64,000 nucleotides of DNA from Geobacter sp. Lineage in GTDB: Bacteria > Desulfobacterota > Desulfuromonadia > Geobacterales > Geobacteraceae. Below the pieces are notes generated by a model. The model did not search any database. It had not been told where the DNA came from and was given only the letters and a program-made list of their open reading frames with translations. Each line of letters begins with the position of its first letter. Within the stretch, counting starts at the first letter, position 1. Both the position numbers and the translations under genes were made by a program. The DNA is taken from the NCBI GenBank assembly GCA_016177775.1, contig JACOUQ010000008.1:62001-126000 (forward strand), given 5' to 3'. Shown here piece by piece: positions 25,312 to 32,360 of the stretch.

Positions 25312-26118
25312 TTAAGCGGAATATCCTGGTTTCTGGCTCATCATCCACCTGCCGATGCGTGCGACCATATCCCTCGGCAGGAATCTGAGGGAGGCAATGG
25401 TAGCTTTGTTGGCGAACCCCGGAACGATGCGGGTGTTGCCCCGCAGCAAAGCACGATAACCGGCCTCTGCGACAGTTTCTGCGTCCATCAACCTCCCCTG
25501 AAAGATTCGCGTGCCTTCCATGTTCGCCCGACTGGCGAATTGTGTCTCTGTCGCGCCGGGACATAGGGCAGTCACCTTGACGCCGGAACCTCGCAGTTCA
25601 TCTGCAAGAGCTTCCGTAAAGCTCAGGATGTAAGCCTTGCTGGCACAATAGACGGCATCAAGCGGCACCGGAGCAAAGGAGCCGGTTGACCCGACATTCA
25701 ATATCCCACCCTGTTTACGTTGCACCATTGCCGGCAAAAACAGTTTGGTGAGAGAGGTCAAAGCAGCAATGTGCACCTGGATCATCCTCAGTTCCTGCCG
25801 GTGATCTGTTTCGACAAACGATCCATGCTCATTGAAACCGGCATTGTTTACCAGGATATCGACATGAATCTTGTTACTACGAGACTCATCGAATATCTCC
25901 TGCGCGGCCTCCGGTGCGGCCAGGTCCTTGACGATCCAATGCGTTTCAACGGAATAGTTCCGGCGAAATTCCTCTGAAATCTCCTCAAGACGTCGAGCGT
26001 CTCTTGCCACCATAACCAGACTGAAGCCATCAGCCGCAAATCGTCTGCTTAACGCATAGCCGATGCCGCTGGTGGCCCCTGTTACAAGCACAGTCCCCCG
26101 ATCGTTGTTCTCTTTCAT
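25312..26118 (-). CDS. Short-chain dehydrogenase/reductase
   Basis: The protein (268 residues) is a classical SDR with TGATSGIGYALSRRFA (NAD(P)-binding TGxxxGIG), NNAGF, the catalytic Ser in NVGSTGSFAP, and the YCASK motif (YxxxK). The C-terminal LRFLPRDMVARIGRWMM resembles the SDR group annotated as YqjQ-like or ketoreductase. The start at 26118 has AAGGAGG six bases upstream; the longer in-frame start at 26154 has none. It is the middle gene of the ArsR-controlled unit. The substrate is unknown. Confidence 0.88.
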   Translation of the reverse strand: MKENNDRGTVLVTGATSGIGYALSRRFAADGFSLVMVARDARRLEEISEEFRRNYSVETHWIVKDLAAPEAAQEIFDESRSNKIHVDILVNNAGFNEHGSFVETDHRQELRMIQVHIAALTSLTKLFLPAMVQRKQGGILNVGSTGSFAPVPLDAVYCASKAYILSFTEALADELRGSGVKVTALCPGATETQFASRANMEGTRIFQGRLMDAETVAEAGYRALLRGNTRIVPGFANKATIASLRFLPRDMVARIGRWMMSQKPGYSA

Positions 26119-26146
26119 AAATTCCCTCCTTGGGTAACATGAATAA

Positions 26147-26154
26147 TTCGACAA
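26147..26154. promoter_or_regulatory. Possible second ArsR half-site
   Basis: ttcgacaa, within aattcgacaatt, is the reverse complement of the ttgtcgaa half-site in the palindrome at 26511-26530. It lies in the 81-base gap between the regulator and the SDR gene. Confidence 0.35.
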
Positions 26155-26199
26155 TTCTATATTTTTACAAGTGTCAAATTGAGCGGATAAAAAAATAGC

Positions 26200-26499
26200 T
26201 CATTCCAACGTATGACGAGGCAAGATTTTGTTCACCTCATCAATTGAATTCTTGTCAATCTTTGCCGCCAGAAACTTACCCTTACGTTCGGTTATGATCA
26301 AGCCGGCATTGGCCAATTCCTTCAAATGATGGGAAATGGTCGGTGCACCTATGTTCAGCGAGCCAATGATGTCGCTGACGAAACAGTCGCAGCCAGTCTG
26401 GAAACTGGCTTCATGCTTTCTGGCGATTTCCAGGTAGAGCTCCAGCCTGTTCGGGTGTGAGAGTGCTTTAAACATCTTTGCCAATCTGAGTGTATTCAT
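26200..26499 (-). CDS. ArsR-family winged-helix transcriptional regulator
   Basis: The protein (99 residues) fits the ArsR fold: LAKMFKALSHPNRLELYLEI, then IIGSLNIGAPTISHHLKELANAGLI as the recognition helix, then a wing with KGKFLAAKI. Two cysteines lie in TGCDCFVSDI, directly before the helix that carries the metal site of classical ArsR/SmtB (CVCDL). They could be a sensing site, but the spacing differs, so redox or metalloid sensing is only an inference. A palindrome sits just upstream of its ribosome site. It probably represses itself and the SDR and methyltransferase genes behind it. Confidence 0.9.
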   Translation of the reverse strand: MNTLRLAKMFKALSHPNRLELYLEIARKHEASFQTGCDCFVSDIIGSLNIGAPTISHHLKELANAGLIITERKGKFLAAKIDKNSIDEVNKILPRHTLE

Positions 26500-26510
26500 A
26501 GTCCCCTTAA

Positions 26511-26530
26511 ACTTCGATAGTTGTCGAAGT
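26511..26530. promoter_or_regulatory. Probable ArsR operator palindrome
   Basis: acttcga and tcgaagt are perfect 7-bp inverted arms around a 6-base spacer. They lie 11 bases upstream of the regulator's start codon, where a self-repressing ArsR would bind. Confidence 0.65.
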
Positions 26531-26640
26531 GTAGAACTACACTACTTCTCCTGTGGTGTCAAGGACATTGTTGGGATTTACCAATCGTCCTTCAACTGCC
26601 AGGGAATTCGGGAGGGAGAAGTCAAGAAAGAATTAAGTAT

Positions 26641-26718
26641 GGTGTCCCTGGAATTCGCCCCGGTGTCCCCGGAATTCGCCCCCCCCTTTGAGCCTTCGAC
26701 CCCTTTGAGCCTTCCCGT
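26641..26718. repeat. Two short tandem duplications at the island border
   Basis: ggtgtccctggaattcgccc and ggtgtccccggaattcgccc are adjacent 21-bp units differing by one base. They are followed by two units of ccctttgagccttc. The ggtgtccccggaattc string is of a kind often seen beside transposase-associated repeats, but no transposase is present here. Confidence 0.7.
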
Positions 26719-26811
26719 TGTTAATAAAAAAAGGTCGTGTGCCAACTCTTGAAATACCAATGTTGAGACGCGACCCAATTGCTATAAATGCCGTCGAATT
26801 AGATGCAAGTA

Positions 26812-27705
26812 TTAATATGTTAGCAGCAAACGATCATGCACAATCTCATCTTCGAGAGTTTCCCCCAACAGCTGGAATCGACGCAGCATCGATCTGCCGC
26901 AATTTACGAAGACTTCCCGTTCAAAGATGCCTTCGGGGATTTCCAATTTGCAGATGTGATTTCCAGACTTCTTAGTTCCGTCAATACTCAGTGCTATTCT
27001 GACGCCACGATTCTTAGCCTCGGCAATTTCCTGAAACAGGCTTGCCAAATTGAAATTTTGTCCACCATAGAGGATATTTTGGCAGTCCGCATATGGTGGG
27101 TCACAATAGATCAAATCTTTTTCTCTGCTGGAAGCAAAAGCTTCTCTATAATCAAGGCAAACGAAATCCGCCCCGCTAGTTCGTCTGCGCCATATATCTA
27201 CGCGCTCGGCAAACGACATTGAGCTAATTGGATCGTGTATCCCACAAGGGGTAGACATGTAGCCGTCGGCTTTGCGGAATCTTACGACGCCTCCGTAACA
27301 CGAGCGACACAAGAAAAGAAGGTCCGCCCCATTCGGGCTGGCATTATAATCAGCCTTTATTGCCTCGTAACCTTCCGGCCTTCCAAGTTTATGAAAACGG
27401 TCATAGCGGCTTCTATACCACTCGACCAGAGTTGCCGGATTGTTTCGGAGCATTTGCCATATATCCATCAATGGCTTAAACACATCGGAACCAACAGCTT
27501 TAGGTGGCTGGAAAGCCGCCAAAATTGCACCGCTCCCAAGAAAAGGTTCTCGGTATACACGGATATCCCGTGGAAAGAAGGATGCAATTTCATGGGCAAA
27601 CCGTTGCTTGTTCCCAATCCACTTAAGTAACTGTGTCTTGAAAGGCCGCACGGATTGAAACTCCGTGCCGTAATAAAGGTCTAACGTATCTTCTTTGACG
27701 TACAT
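26812..27705 (-). CDS. D12-class DNA N6-adenine methyltransferase
   Basis: The protein has 297 residues. The motif order of Dam/DpnM-type enzymes is visible: LLKWIGNKQRFA (about 27-38), the SAM motif YREPFLGSGAI, a target-recognition segment, then the catalytic IYCDPPYADC and a C-terminal SIDGTKK region. It methylates adenine in a short sequence; GATC is the commonest target of the class, but the specificity here is not determined. It is A+T-richer than its neighbours. It diverges, with only 27 bases between start codons, from the XRE regulator and endonuclease-like genes, the layout of a type II restriction-modification system. Confidence 0.9.
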   Translation of the reverse strand: MYVKEDTLDLYYGTEFQSVRPFKTQLLKWIGNKQRFAHEIASFFPRDIRVYREPFLGSGAILAAFQPPKAVGSDVFKPLMDIWQMLRNNPATLVEWYRSRYDRFHKLGRPEGYEAIKADYNASPNGADLLFLCRSCYGGVVRFRKADGYMSTPCGIHDPISSMSFAERVDIWRRRTSGADFVCLDYREAFASSREKDLIYCDPPYADCQNILYGGQNFNLASLFQEIAEAKNRGVRIALSIDGTKKSGNHICKLEIPEGIFEREVFVNCGRSMLRRFQLLGETLEDEIVHDRLLLTY

Positions 27706-27732
27706 AAAAGCGATAATATCCTAATTTGGGTT

Positions 27733-28014
27733 ATGGTGTCAAGGTATGCTATTAAACTGCTTATGATACGTGGTCGTTCAAGCAAAGAGGAAATTGCACT
27801 CCGGGAAATGCTTCGGGATCGCCGAAAGTCATTAGGTCTTCGACAGGCAGACCTTGCTCTGCGTTTAGGGATGCCACAATCTTTTGTCAGTAAATATGAA
27901 TCCGGTGAAAGGCTCCTCACATTTGTGGAGGTTCTCGTAATTCTTGAAGTTCTCTCCCTGGATATAAAAACTGTCGCCAAGAATATCACAACTGCCAATG
28001 AAGCCAAATCCTGA
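27733..28014 (+). CDS. XRE-family helix-turn-helix regulator (possible restriction controller)
   Basis: The protein has 93 residues. A HTH_3 domain spans about 25-80: LREMLRDRRKSLGLRQADLALRLGMPQSFVSKYESGERLLTF, split over helix 1, the turn and the recognition helix. Size and position fit a controller (C) protein of a restriction-modification system. The ATG at 27733 has no good ribosome site. A second ATG at 27763 is possible, and a leaderless message, common for C proteins, would also fit. The next gene overlaps its end by 17 bases. No C-box was identified in the 27-base divergent gap. Confidence 0.82.
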   Translation: MVSRYAIKLLMIRGRSSKEEIALREMLRDRRKSLGLRQADLALRLGMPQSFVSKYESGERLLTFVEVLVILEVLSLDIKTVAKNITTANEAKS

Positions 28015-28843
28015 ATTTCAAAATCTGCCGAAATCTTTCTGGGCCGCCGTTAGAACCTTGAGCCAAAAATGCGGCTATACTGTGCGAGGTACTGGAACTG
28101 TTAAAGTTCCTTCCCTTCATCAAATGGAATCGGCGTACACCGCACTGGGGCTGTCCGCCGATTCATTGAATACAATAGCCATCAACGGCAAGACAGTTGC
28201 CGAGCGATTATTCGCCTATTTTGCCTATCGCGCCGACGCCTTGAATACTATCGTTAAACCGCAACTTATGGATGCAACGGAGGCGAAGCAACTTTTTGAA
28301 AAGTTGAGCAAAAAGCTAAAGCCGACATGCCCTATTCCCATGAACAAGCAGAAGGGCAAAATGAAAGCACCGGCATATTTTACTGCCATTATCAATATGC
28401 TGATCGAGGCAAATGCTGGCAAAATTACGGTTGATTATGATCCAAGGGAGCTGACCACGGTGACTATTAATGGCTCGCCGCTCCGTACGCTCTCTCGAAG
28501 GGTTGACGGCGCTTTCCCTTCCGTTGTGAACCCCATCGCCATATGGGAAATAAAAGAATACTATTACACCACGACGTTTGGTAGCCGTGTTGCGGATGGC
28601 GTATATGAAACACTCCTTGACGGCATGGAGTTAGAGGAATTATCCGCTTCTGAAGGCGTAGACGTCCTTCATTACCTGTTTCTTGATGCACGTTATACAT
28701 GGTGGGACTGTGGCAGAAGCTATCTCTGCCGAATCATAGACATGCTGCATATGGGTTACGTTGATGAGGTGATTGTTGGTCGTGAGGTTGTTGATCGACT
28801 GCCTGATCTCGTTAAAGAATGGCGAAAACTGATTTACGCTTAG
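27998..28843 (+). CDS. Probable type II restriction endonuclease (PD-(D/E)xK-like)
   Basis: The protein has 281 residues with no family I can name with certainty. A credible nuclease core is RRVDGAFPSVVNPI followed by AIWEIKEYYYTT: Asp170, then Glu184-Ile-Lys186, the D-x13-ExK spacing of PD-(D/E)xK enzymes. Arg197 and Asp200 follow, in FGSRVADGVYETLLDG. It overlaps the regulator by 17 bases and is opposite a D12 methylase, which is the strongest argument for a restriction enzyme. Its stop codon TAG opens the inverted repeat at 28843-28911. It may recognise the same site the methylase protects. Confidence 0.7.
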   Translation: MKPNPEFQNLPKSFWAAVRTLSQKCGYTVRGTGTVKVPSLHQMESAYTALGLSADSLNTIAINGKTVAERLFAYFAYRADALNTIVKPQLMDATEAKQLFEKLSKKLKPTCPIPMNKQKGKMKAPAYFTAIINMLIEANAGKITVDYDPRELTTVTINGSPLRTLSRRVDGAFPSVVNPIAIWEIKEYYYTTTFGSRVADGVYETLLDGMELEELSASEGVDVLHYLFLDARYTWWDCGRSYLCRIIDMLHMGYVDEVIVGREVVDRLPDLVKEWRKLIYA

Positions 28844-28911
28844 AACTTATCCGTAAATAAGCTTTGCGGTCCCGCATCCCGTCTTCGCGGCAGTTATCTA
28901 CGGATAAGTTC
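28843..28911. repeat. Inverted repeat between the endonuclease and PIN genes
   Basis: gaacttatccgtaaataa pairs with ttatctacggataagttc, leaving a G/C-rich middle with its own small hairpin. Both flanking genes end at its edges: read outward, each strand shows TAG followed by (g)aacttatccgta. The repeat thus carries a stop codon for both convergent genes. Confidence 0.85.
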
Positions 28912-29313
28912 CTATTTTTTCCTTTTCCGCTCCAGCTCCTTCGCAAGCTTCCTGTCAAACGTGAACACACCCACGCCTGCAATCCGTGCGCGTGTTATCA
29001 AAACGCAATCAATGAAATCGAGACCGGTTTTCTCGAAGGTCGCCAGGGAATCCAGAAATACCGGCACTTCGGATGACATCCCCTTGTATCGCAACAAGCC
29101 TGAAAGGGTTTCACAAAGCTCGGAACGTGGAACCTGGTAATGCCTGGAGAGGATGAACACTGTTTCGGCAAGAACACCTTCGGTTACGACCGCCCGCTTG
29201 GCGCCTGATCTGACCTCCTCGAAGAATTGCTCGGCATCCTTGTTACTGGCTGGAATGTCCTTCAGCAAATAGCAGAGGATTGCGTTGGCGTCAACGAGCC
29301 AGGCGTTTTTCAC
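28912..29313 (-). CDS. PIN-domain ribonuclease toxin (VapC-like)
   Basis: The protein (133 residues) has the four acidic PIN residues in order: LVDANAILCYLL, VTEGVLAETVFIL, DFIDCVLITRA, and FTFDRKLAKEL. It would cleave RNA when free of its antitoxin. The start is GTG at 29313, with GGGAGGAGG upstream inside the antitoxin gene; the longer in-frame version (29379) would overlap the antitoxin further without a ribosome site. It overlaps the antitoxin gene by 23 bases. The lysine/arginine-rich tail ends in the repeat. Confidence 0.88.
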   Translation of the reverse strand: MKNAWLVDANAILCYLLKDIPASNKDAEQFFEEVRSGAKRAVVTEGVLAETVFILSRHYQVPRSELCETLSGLLRYKGMSSEVPVFLDSLATFEKTGLDFIDCVLITRARIAGVGVFTFDRKLAKELERKRKK

Positions 29314-29533
29314 GCGTTGCCTCCTCCCAGGACTTTTCGCGAATCTCCTCGAAGGTCTTCCCCTTTCCCTTTGCCGCATATTTCTTCAGAGCACCGGCAA
29401 CACTCCGCACCGGACGGATGACAATCTCTCCGTCACGCTCCTCAAGTTCAACCACTTGGGTATTCAAGCTTTTTCTGAGCTTGGCTGGAATTGTAATCTG
29501 CCCCTTGCTGGTAATCTTTGCCGTTAATATCAT
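29291..29533 (-). CDS. AbrB/MazE-fold antitoxin
   Basis: The protein has 80 residues. The swapped-hairpin DNA-binding motif AKITSKGQITIPAKLRKSL occupies the N-terminus, and a basic C-terminal segment (KKYAAKGKGKTFEEIREKSW) would wrap the toxin. The start is the ATG at 29533, with ggag six bases upstream. It heads a two-gene toxin-antitoxin operon and probably represses it. Confidence 0.88.
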   Translation of the reverse strand: MILTAKITSKGQITIPAKLRKSLNTQVVELEERDGEIVIRPVRSVAGALKKYAAKGKGKTFEEIREKSWEEATREKRLAR

Positions 29534-29586
29534 ACCAATCTCCAATCGCTTACTTTTTAAAAATGTAATCCACTATTACAACCAAG

Positions 29587-30789
29587 TCAACATATCTGAT
29601 GCTCCCCCCGCGCCAGTTCCATGCAGAAGTCGCCTATGCGGGCCAGCTCCCGCTCGCAGATTTCCGTCGCCGGGCGGCGCACTTCTTCGAGGCTGCAACC
29701 CTCCTCCAGCAGCACCTGGACAGCAGCCATGGCTGGCTGGTCGATGGGGGTGCCGATCCGGCTCAAGAGGAGCACATAGACCTCCCTGATGCCGTCCGCC
29801 GACCCATGGATGAGCCTGGCCATCCGGTGTGCCAGGACATTGTAGATCTTTCCCACGTGGCTTACCGGGTTTTTCCCGGCGGCCGCCTCGGTGCCCATGG
29901 GACGGTTGAGGGAGATGAGGCCGTTCACCCGGTTCCCCCGCCCCACCTGCCCTGAATCCGCGTCCTCCGCCGATGTGCCGAGAAGTGAGAGGTAGACCCC
30001 GCCCAGCCCCCGCCCCGGAGCATCCAGAGTATTGTAGTGGACCCCGATCCGTCCGAATGGGGCGCGGTCCGCCAGGAACCGCTCCATCTCAATGATTATG
30101 ACTTCCTTGCGCTCGAAATAGTCGCGCTCCGACTTGATCCGCCCGGCCAGTAGCGGCATGGCCACTGTCAGGTCAAGCTCGCTCCCCCTCCGCAAACCCA
30201 TCACCTTGATATCCTCGCCGCTCTCGGGCCAGCGCTCCTTGAATTGCGGCCCGTTGAGAAAACGTTCCAGCTCCAGCACTGTCCGCTCGGTCGCGCTCAG
30301 GGGATAATACCCCACTGCCGCCGAGGTGTCGTTCGCGGCCCGCAGCGCGCCGGGGCGGGCGAAGATGTCGGTCAGCTCTTCCGAGCCGGGCGCCAGCACC
30401 ACGCGGAACTTCAGGTGCTCGTCCGGATCGACCAGGCGCAGGTTGCCGCGCATCCACCGCCTGGCCGCATCCATGGCGATTTCTGCCACCGGCACCTGCT
30501 TGCCGCCGGATTCGAAGGTGGCCCGGTCACCGATGGTGAACTCCATCGGCTGCACCACCCGCCCCCCGCCGAACTGCTTCACCACCCGCCCGGCCGCCAA
30601 CAGGCTCTTATCGATGTTGTGGTGGAGGATGGTGCCGAATTCCCGCAGGTACTCCCGGCAGAGCGCCACCGATATGGCGTCCATCGTCGCATCGCAGATG
30701 TAGTCCGGATGCCCGGTCCCCTTCCGCTCCACGATCTCCACCTGGTGCTCGGCGACCGCCGTACCCGTATAGCTTTCAACGCTGATCAT
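29587..30789 (-). CDS. Archaeal-type S-adenosylmethionine synthetase
   Basis: The protein (400 residues) forms SAM from methionine and ATP. The sequence matches the archaeal MAT family (COG1812 type), not bacterial MetK: VEIVERKGTGHPDYICDATMD at the N-terminus, then KQFGGGRVVQPMEF, HYNTLDAPGRGLGGVYLSL, GRGNRVNGLISLNRPMGTEA, and GKNPVSHVGKIYNVLAHRMA. Such genes occur in a minority of bacteria. The start codon has no clear ribosome site. It stands alone on this strand, downstream of nothing obviously linked to methyl transfer. Confidence 0.9.
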   Translation of the reverse strand: MISVESYTGTAVAEHQVEIVERKGTGHPDYICDATMDAISVALCREYLREFGTILHHNIDKSLLAAGRVVKQFGGGRVVQPMEFTIGDRATFESGGKQVPVAEIAMDAARRWMRGNLRLVDPDEHLKFRVVLAPGSEELTDIFARPGALRAANDTSAAVGYYPLSATERTVLELERFLNGPQFKERWPESGEDIKVMGLRRGSELDLTVAMPLLAGRIKSERDYFERKEVIIIEMERFLADRAPFGRIGVHYNTLDAPGRGLGGVYLSLLGTSAEDADSGQVGRGNRVNGLISLNRPMGTEAAAGKNPVSHVGKIYNVLAHRMARLIHGSADGIREVYVLLLSRIGTPIDQPAMAAVQVLLEEGCSLEEVRRPATEICERELARIGDFCMELARGEHQIC

Positions 30790-30934
30790 GGGGTAATTTT
30801 ATCATATTCCCCGGACTGTGCTTTAGGACAGGCAATTTTGCCAAATATCATTTTGACAAAGGCTTAATTGCCTGCTATTAATCTGGCATTTACTGTAAAC
30901 AGTCGGCCTGTCACCCACCCCTCCGCTCAACTCC

Positions 30935-30995
30935 TGCATTATCAGATATTGAGACCTCCATTCGGTCTCTAATGCATAGAATTAACAATGGAGGT
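30935..30995 (+). promoter_or_regulatory. Nested leader hairpin with an anti-Shine-Dalgarno segment
   Basis: tgcatta (30935-30941) pairs with taatgca (30970-30976). Inside it, gagacc (30951-30956) pairs with ggtctc (30964-30969). The segment acctccatt (30954-30962), which spans part of the inner stem and its loop, is perfectly complementary to aatggaggt (30987-30995), which contains the Shine-Dalgarno sequence of the hydrolase gene. The two pairings exclude each other, the logic of a translational switch. Confidence 0.5.
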
Positions 30996-31003
30996 ACACG
31001 CCA

Positions 31004-31804
31004 ATGCCAGTAGATCCAAGCATGCCCCGCAAGGTACTCGTCATCCATGGCGTCCAGACCAGCCCCGACAACCTCAACCAGGACGTCCTGGTCAACGAGC
31101 TCATCAAGAGCCGTATCGGCAACATTCCCCTCAACTATGCCTGCCAGTTGTACCGCTACGAAAACATCAACGCCGATGCCCTGCAGAAATACAAGCTCCT
31201 CCTCGACCTGCTCGTGACCAATCCTGTCGGCCAGGCGGTGGGTGAGGCCGTGCTGGAGATGGTGGGCGATGTGGTGATCTCACTGGAAAACGGCTCGACC
31301 GCGAATGCGATCCGGCAGGGGCTGCGTCAGGCCATCCTGGAGATCTTTGCAGCGGGGAATCCCTGCTACATCGTGGCCCACAGCCTCGGCTCAATTTACA
31401 CCTTTGATGTTCTCAATTCCCTCATCGGCGACGGCGAGCATTTCGATAGAAACTCGCGCAAGAGTTGGCCGGTGCAGGGACTTCTCACCATCGGCTCACC
31501 CATCGGCCTCGACATGTTCAAAAATACCGGCCGCAGCGCGATCAAGGCGTTCGGGGCGGGCGACAAGTGGTTCCGCTGGTTGAACATGTGGGACCCGAAC
31601 GACCCGGTCGTTTCAGGCGATATCTTCGGCCAGCACCTGGCTGGTTACAAGATTGCAGAGAACTTCCTGTCCGGCGATCCGCAGCAGGGGTGGGTGATCC
31701 GCGACATCGTCACCGACACAGGCAAGAGCTGGCTCATGGCCCATACGGCCTACTGGCACAGCCCGATTGTCGGCGACAAGCTGGTCGATATGATGACTTC
31801 GTGA
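31004..31804 (+). CDS. Alpha/beta-hydrolase-fold protein (lipase/PGAP1-like)
   Basis: The protein has 266 residues. It opens with the fold's first strand, KVLVIHGVQTSP. The nucleophile elbow is YIVAHSLGSIYTFDVL (AHSLG, Ser at about 127). Further C-terminal, LLTIGSPIGLDMF resembles the strand following the elbow in PGAP1-like and lecithin-acyltransferase-like enzymes, and His residues near the end (AHTAYWHSP) could complete the triad. There is no signal peptide. GGAGGT lies nine bases before the ATG. A lipoprotein gene starts 15 bases downstream. The substrate is unknown. Confidence 0.75.
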   Translation: MPVDPSMPRKVLVIHGVQTSPDNLNQDVLVNELIKSRIGNIPLNYACQLYRYENINADALQKYKLLLDLLVTNPVGQAVGEAVLEMVGDVVISLENGSTANAIRQGLRQAILEIFAAGNPCYIVAHSLGSIYTFDVLNSLIGDGEHFDRNSRKSWPVQGLLTIGSPIGLDMFKNTGRSAIKAFGAGDKWFRWLNMWDPNDPVVSGDIFGQHLAGYKIAENFLSGDPQQGWVIRDIVTDTGKSWLMAHTAYWHSPIVGDKLVDMMTS

Positions 31805-31819
31805 GCAAGGAGGTGAAAG

Positions 31820-32356
31820 ATGCGACGATTCGGAATGATTTTGAATGTGCTGGCGCTATGGATCACGGCGGGATGCGCGAATTTCCTCTACCAGGGAGAG
31901 ATAACCGCCCTGGATTCATACGGCAAAGAGCGGCATTTCGTCCTCTACTGGACCAAGACCGATCCCCTCATTGGCGAGGCGAAGGCCGGCCCTGCGATCC
32001 TCTTGACCGAATGCAGCCCGTTTACCAGAATCAGCTTCGATGAGCAACCGGACGGTCTCATATTTCGCGGCATGCCCGGCCTCGACCGGCTGCCGGGACA
32101 AGGCGGCGCCGTCGACCCGAACCTGATCTGCGGGAAGGTCACCAATCAAGCCAAATGGACGGAAGTAAAAGTGGGGGCACTTGCGGTTGCCATTTTCTGC
32201 GAGCCAGTCCCAAACGAATTTGCCGTGGAGCCGCGCAACTACCTGGCCGTTCGTCCGCAGCCCTACACGTTTATGGTTGCCGAAAAGGTGAAGAAATGGA
32301 GTTTTCTCGGTGAAACACTGGAAGGGCCGCCAGTACCGGCATGCAGGAACCAATAA
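31820..32356 (+). CDS. Hypothetical lipoprotein
   Basis: The protein has 178 residues. An N-terminal hydrophobic stretch ends in the lipobox WITAGC, giving a lipidated Cys at about residue 19 and membrane attachment. The rest (FLYQGEITALDSYGKER, HFVLYWTKTDPL) is a beta-rich domain I do not recognise, with a possible disulfide pair (Cys65/Cys104 region). AAGGAGG precedes the ATG. It is the second gene of the hydrolase operon and ends four bases before the convergent chemoreceptor. Confidence 0.7.
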   Translation: MRRFGMILNVLALWITAGCANFLYQGEITALDSYGKERHFVLYWTKTDPLIGEAKAGPAILLTECSPFTRISFDEQPDGLIFRGMPGLDRLPGQGGAVDPNLICGKVTNQAKWTEVKVGALAVAIFCEPVPNEFAVEPRNYLAVRPQPYTFMVAEKVKKWSFLGETLEGPPVPACRNQ

Positions 32357-32360
32357 ACCG

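Larger units (their letters stand above)
26500..26811. other. Gene-free gap between the ArsR unit and the modification island
   Basis: The gap is 312 bases with no credible gene. It holds the ArsR operator, a 21-bp tandem pair at 26641-26682 and a 17-bp tandem pair near 26685-26718. Base composition drops toward A+T on the methylase side, which suggests the left border of acquired DNA. Confidence 0.6.

Noticed and set aside
28868-28900. Second GEMM-like signal (gggaccgcaaagc on the minus strand)
   Set aside because: It lacks the GGCAAACC part and a tetraloop stem, and it falls in the middle of an inverted repeat between gene ends.
26812-29533. Prophage or integrative element
   Set aside because: No integrase, structural, terminase or replication gene and no attachment-site pair was seen.
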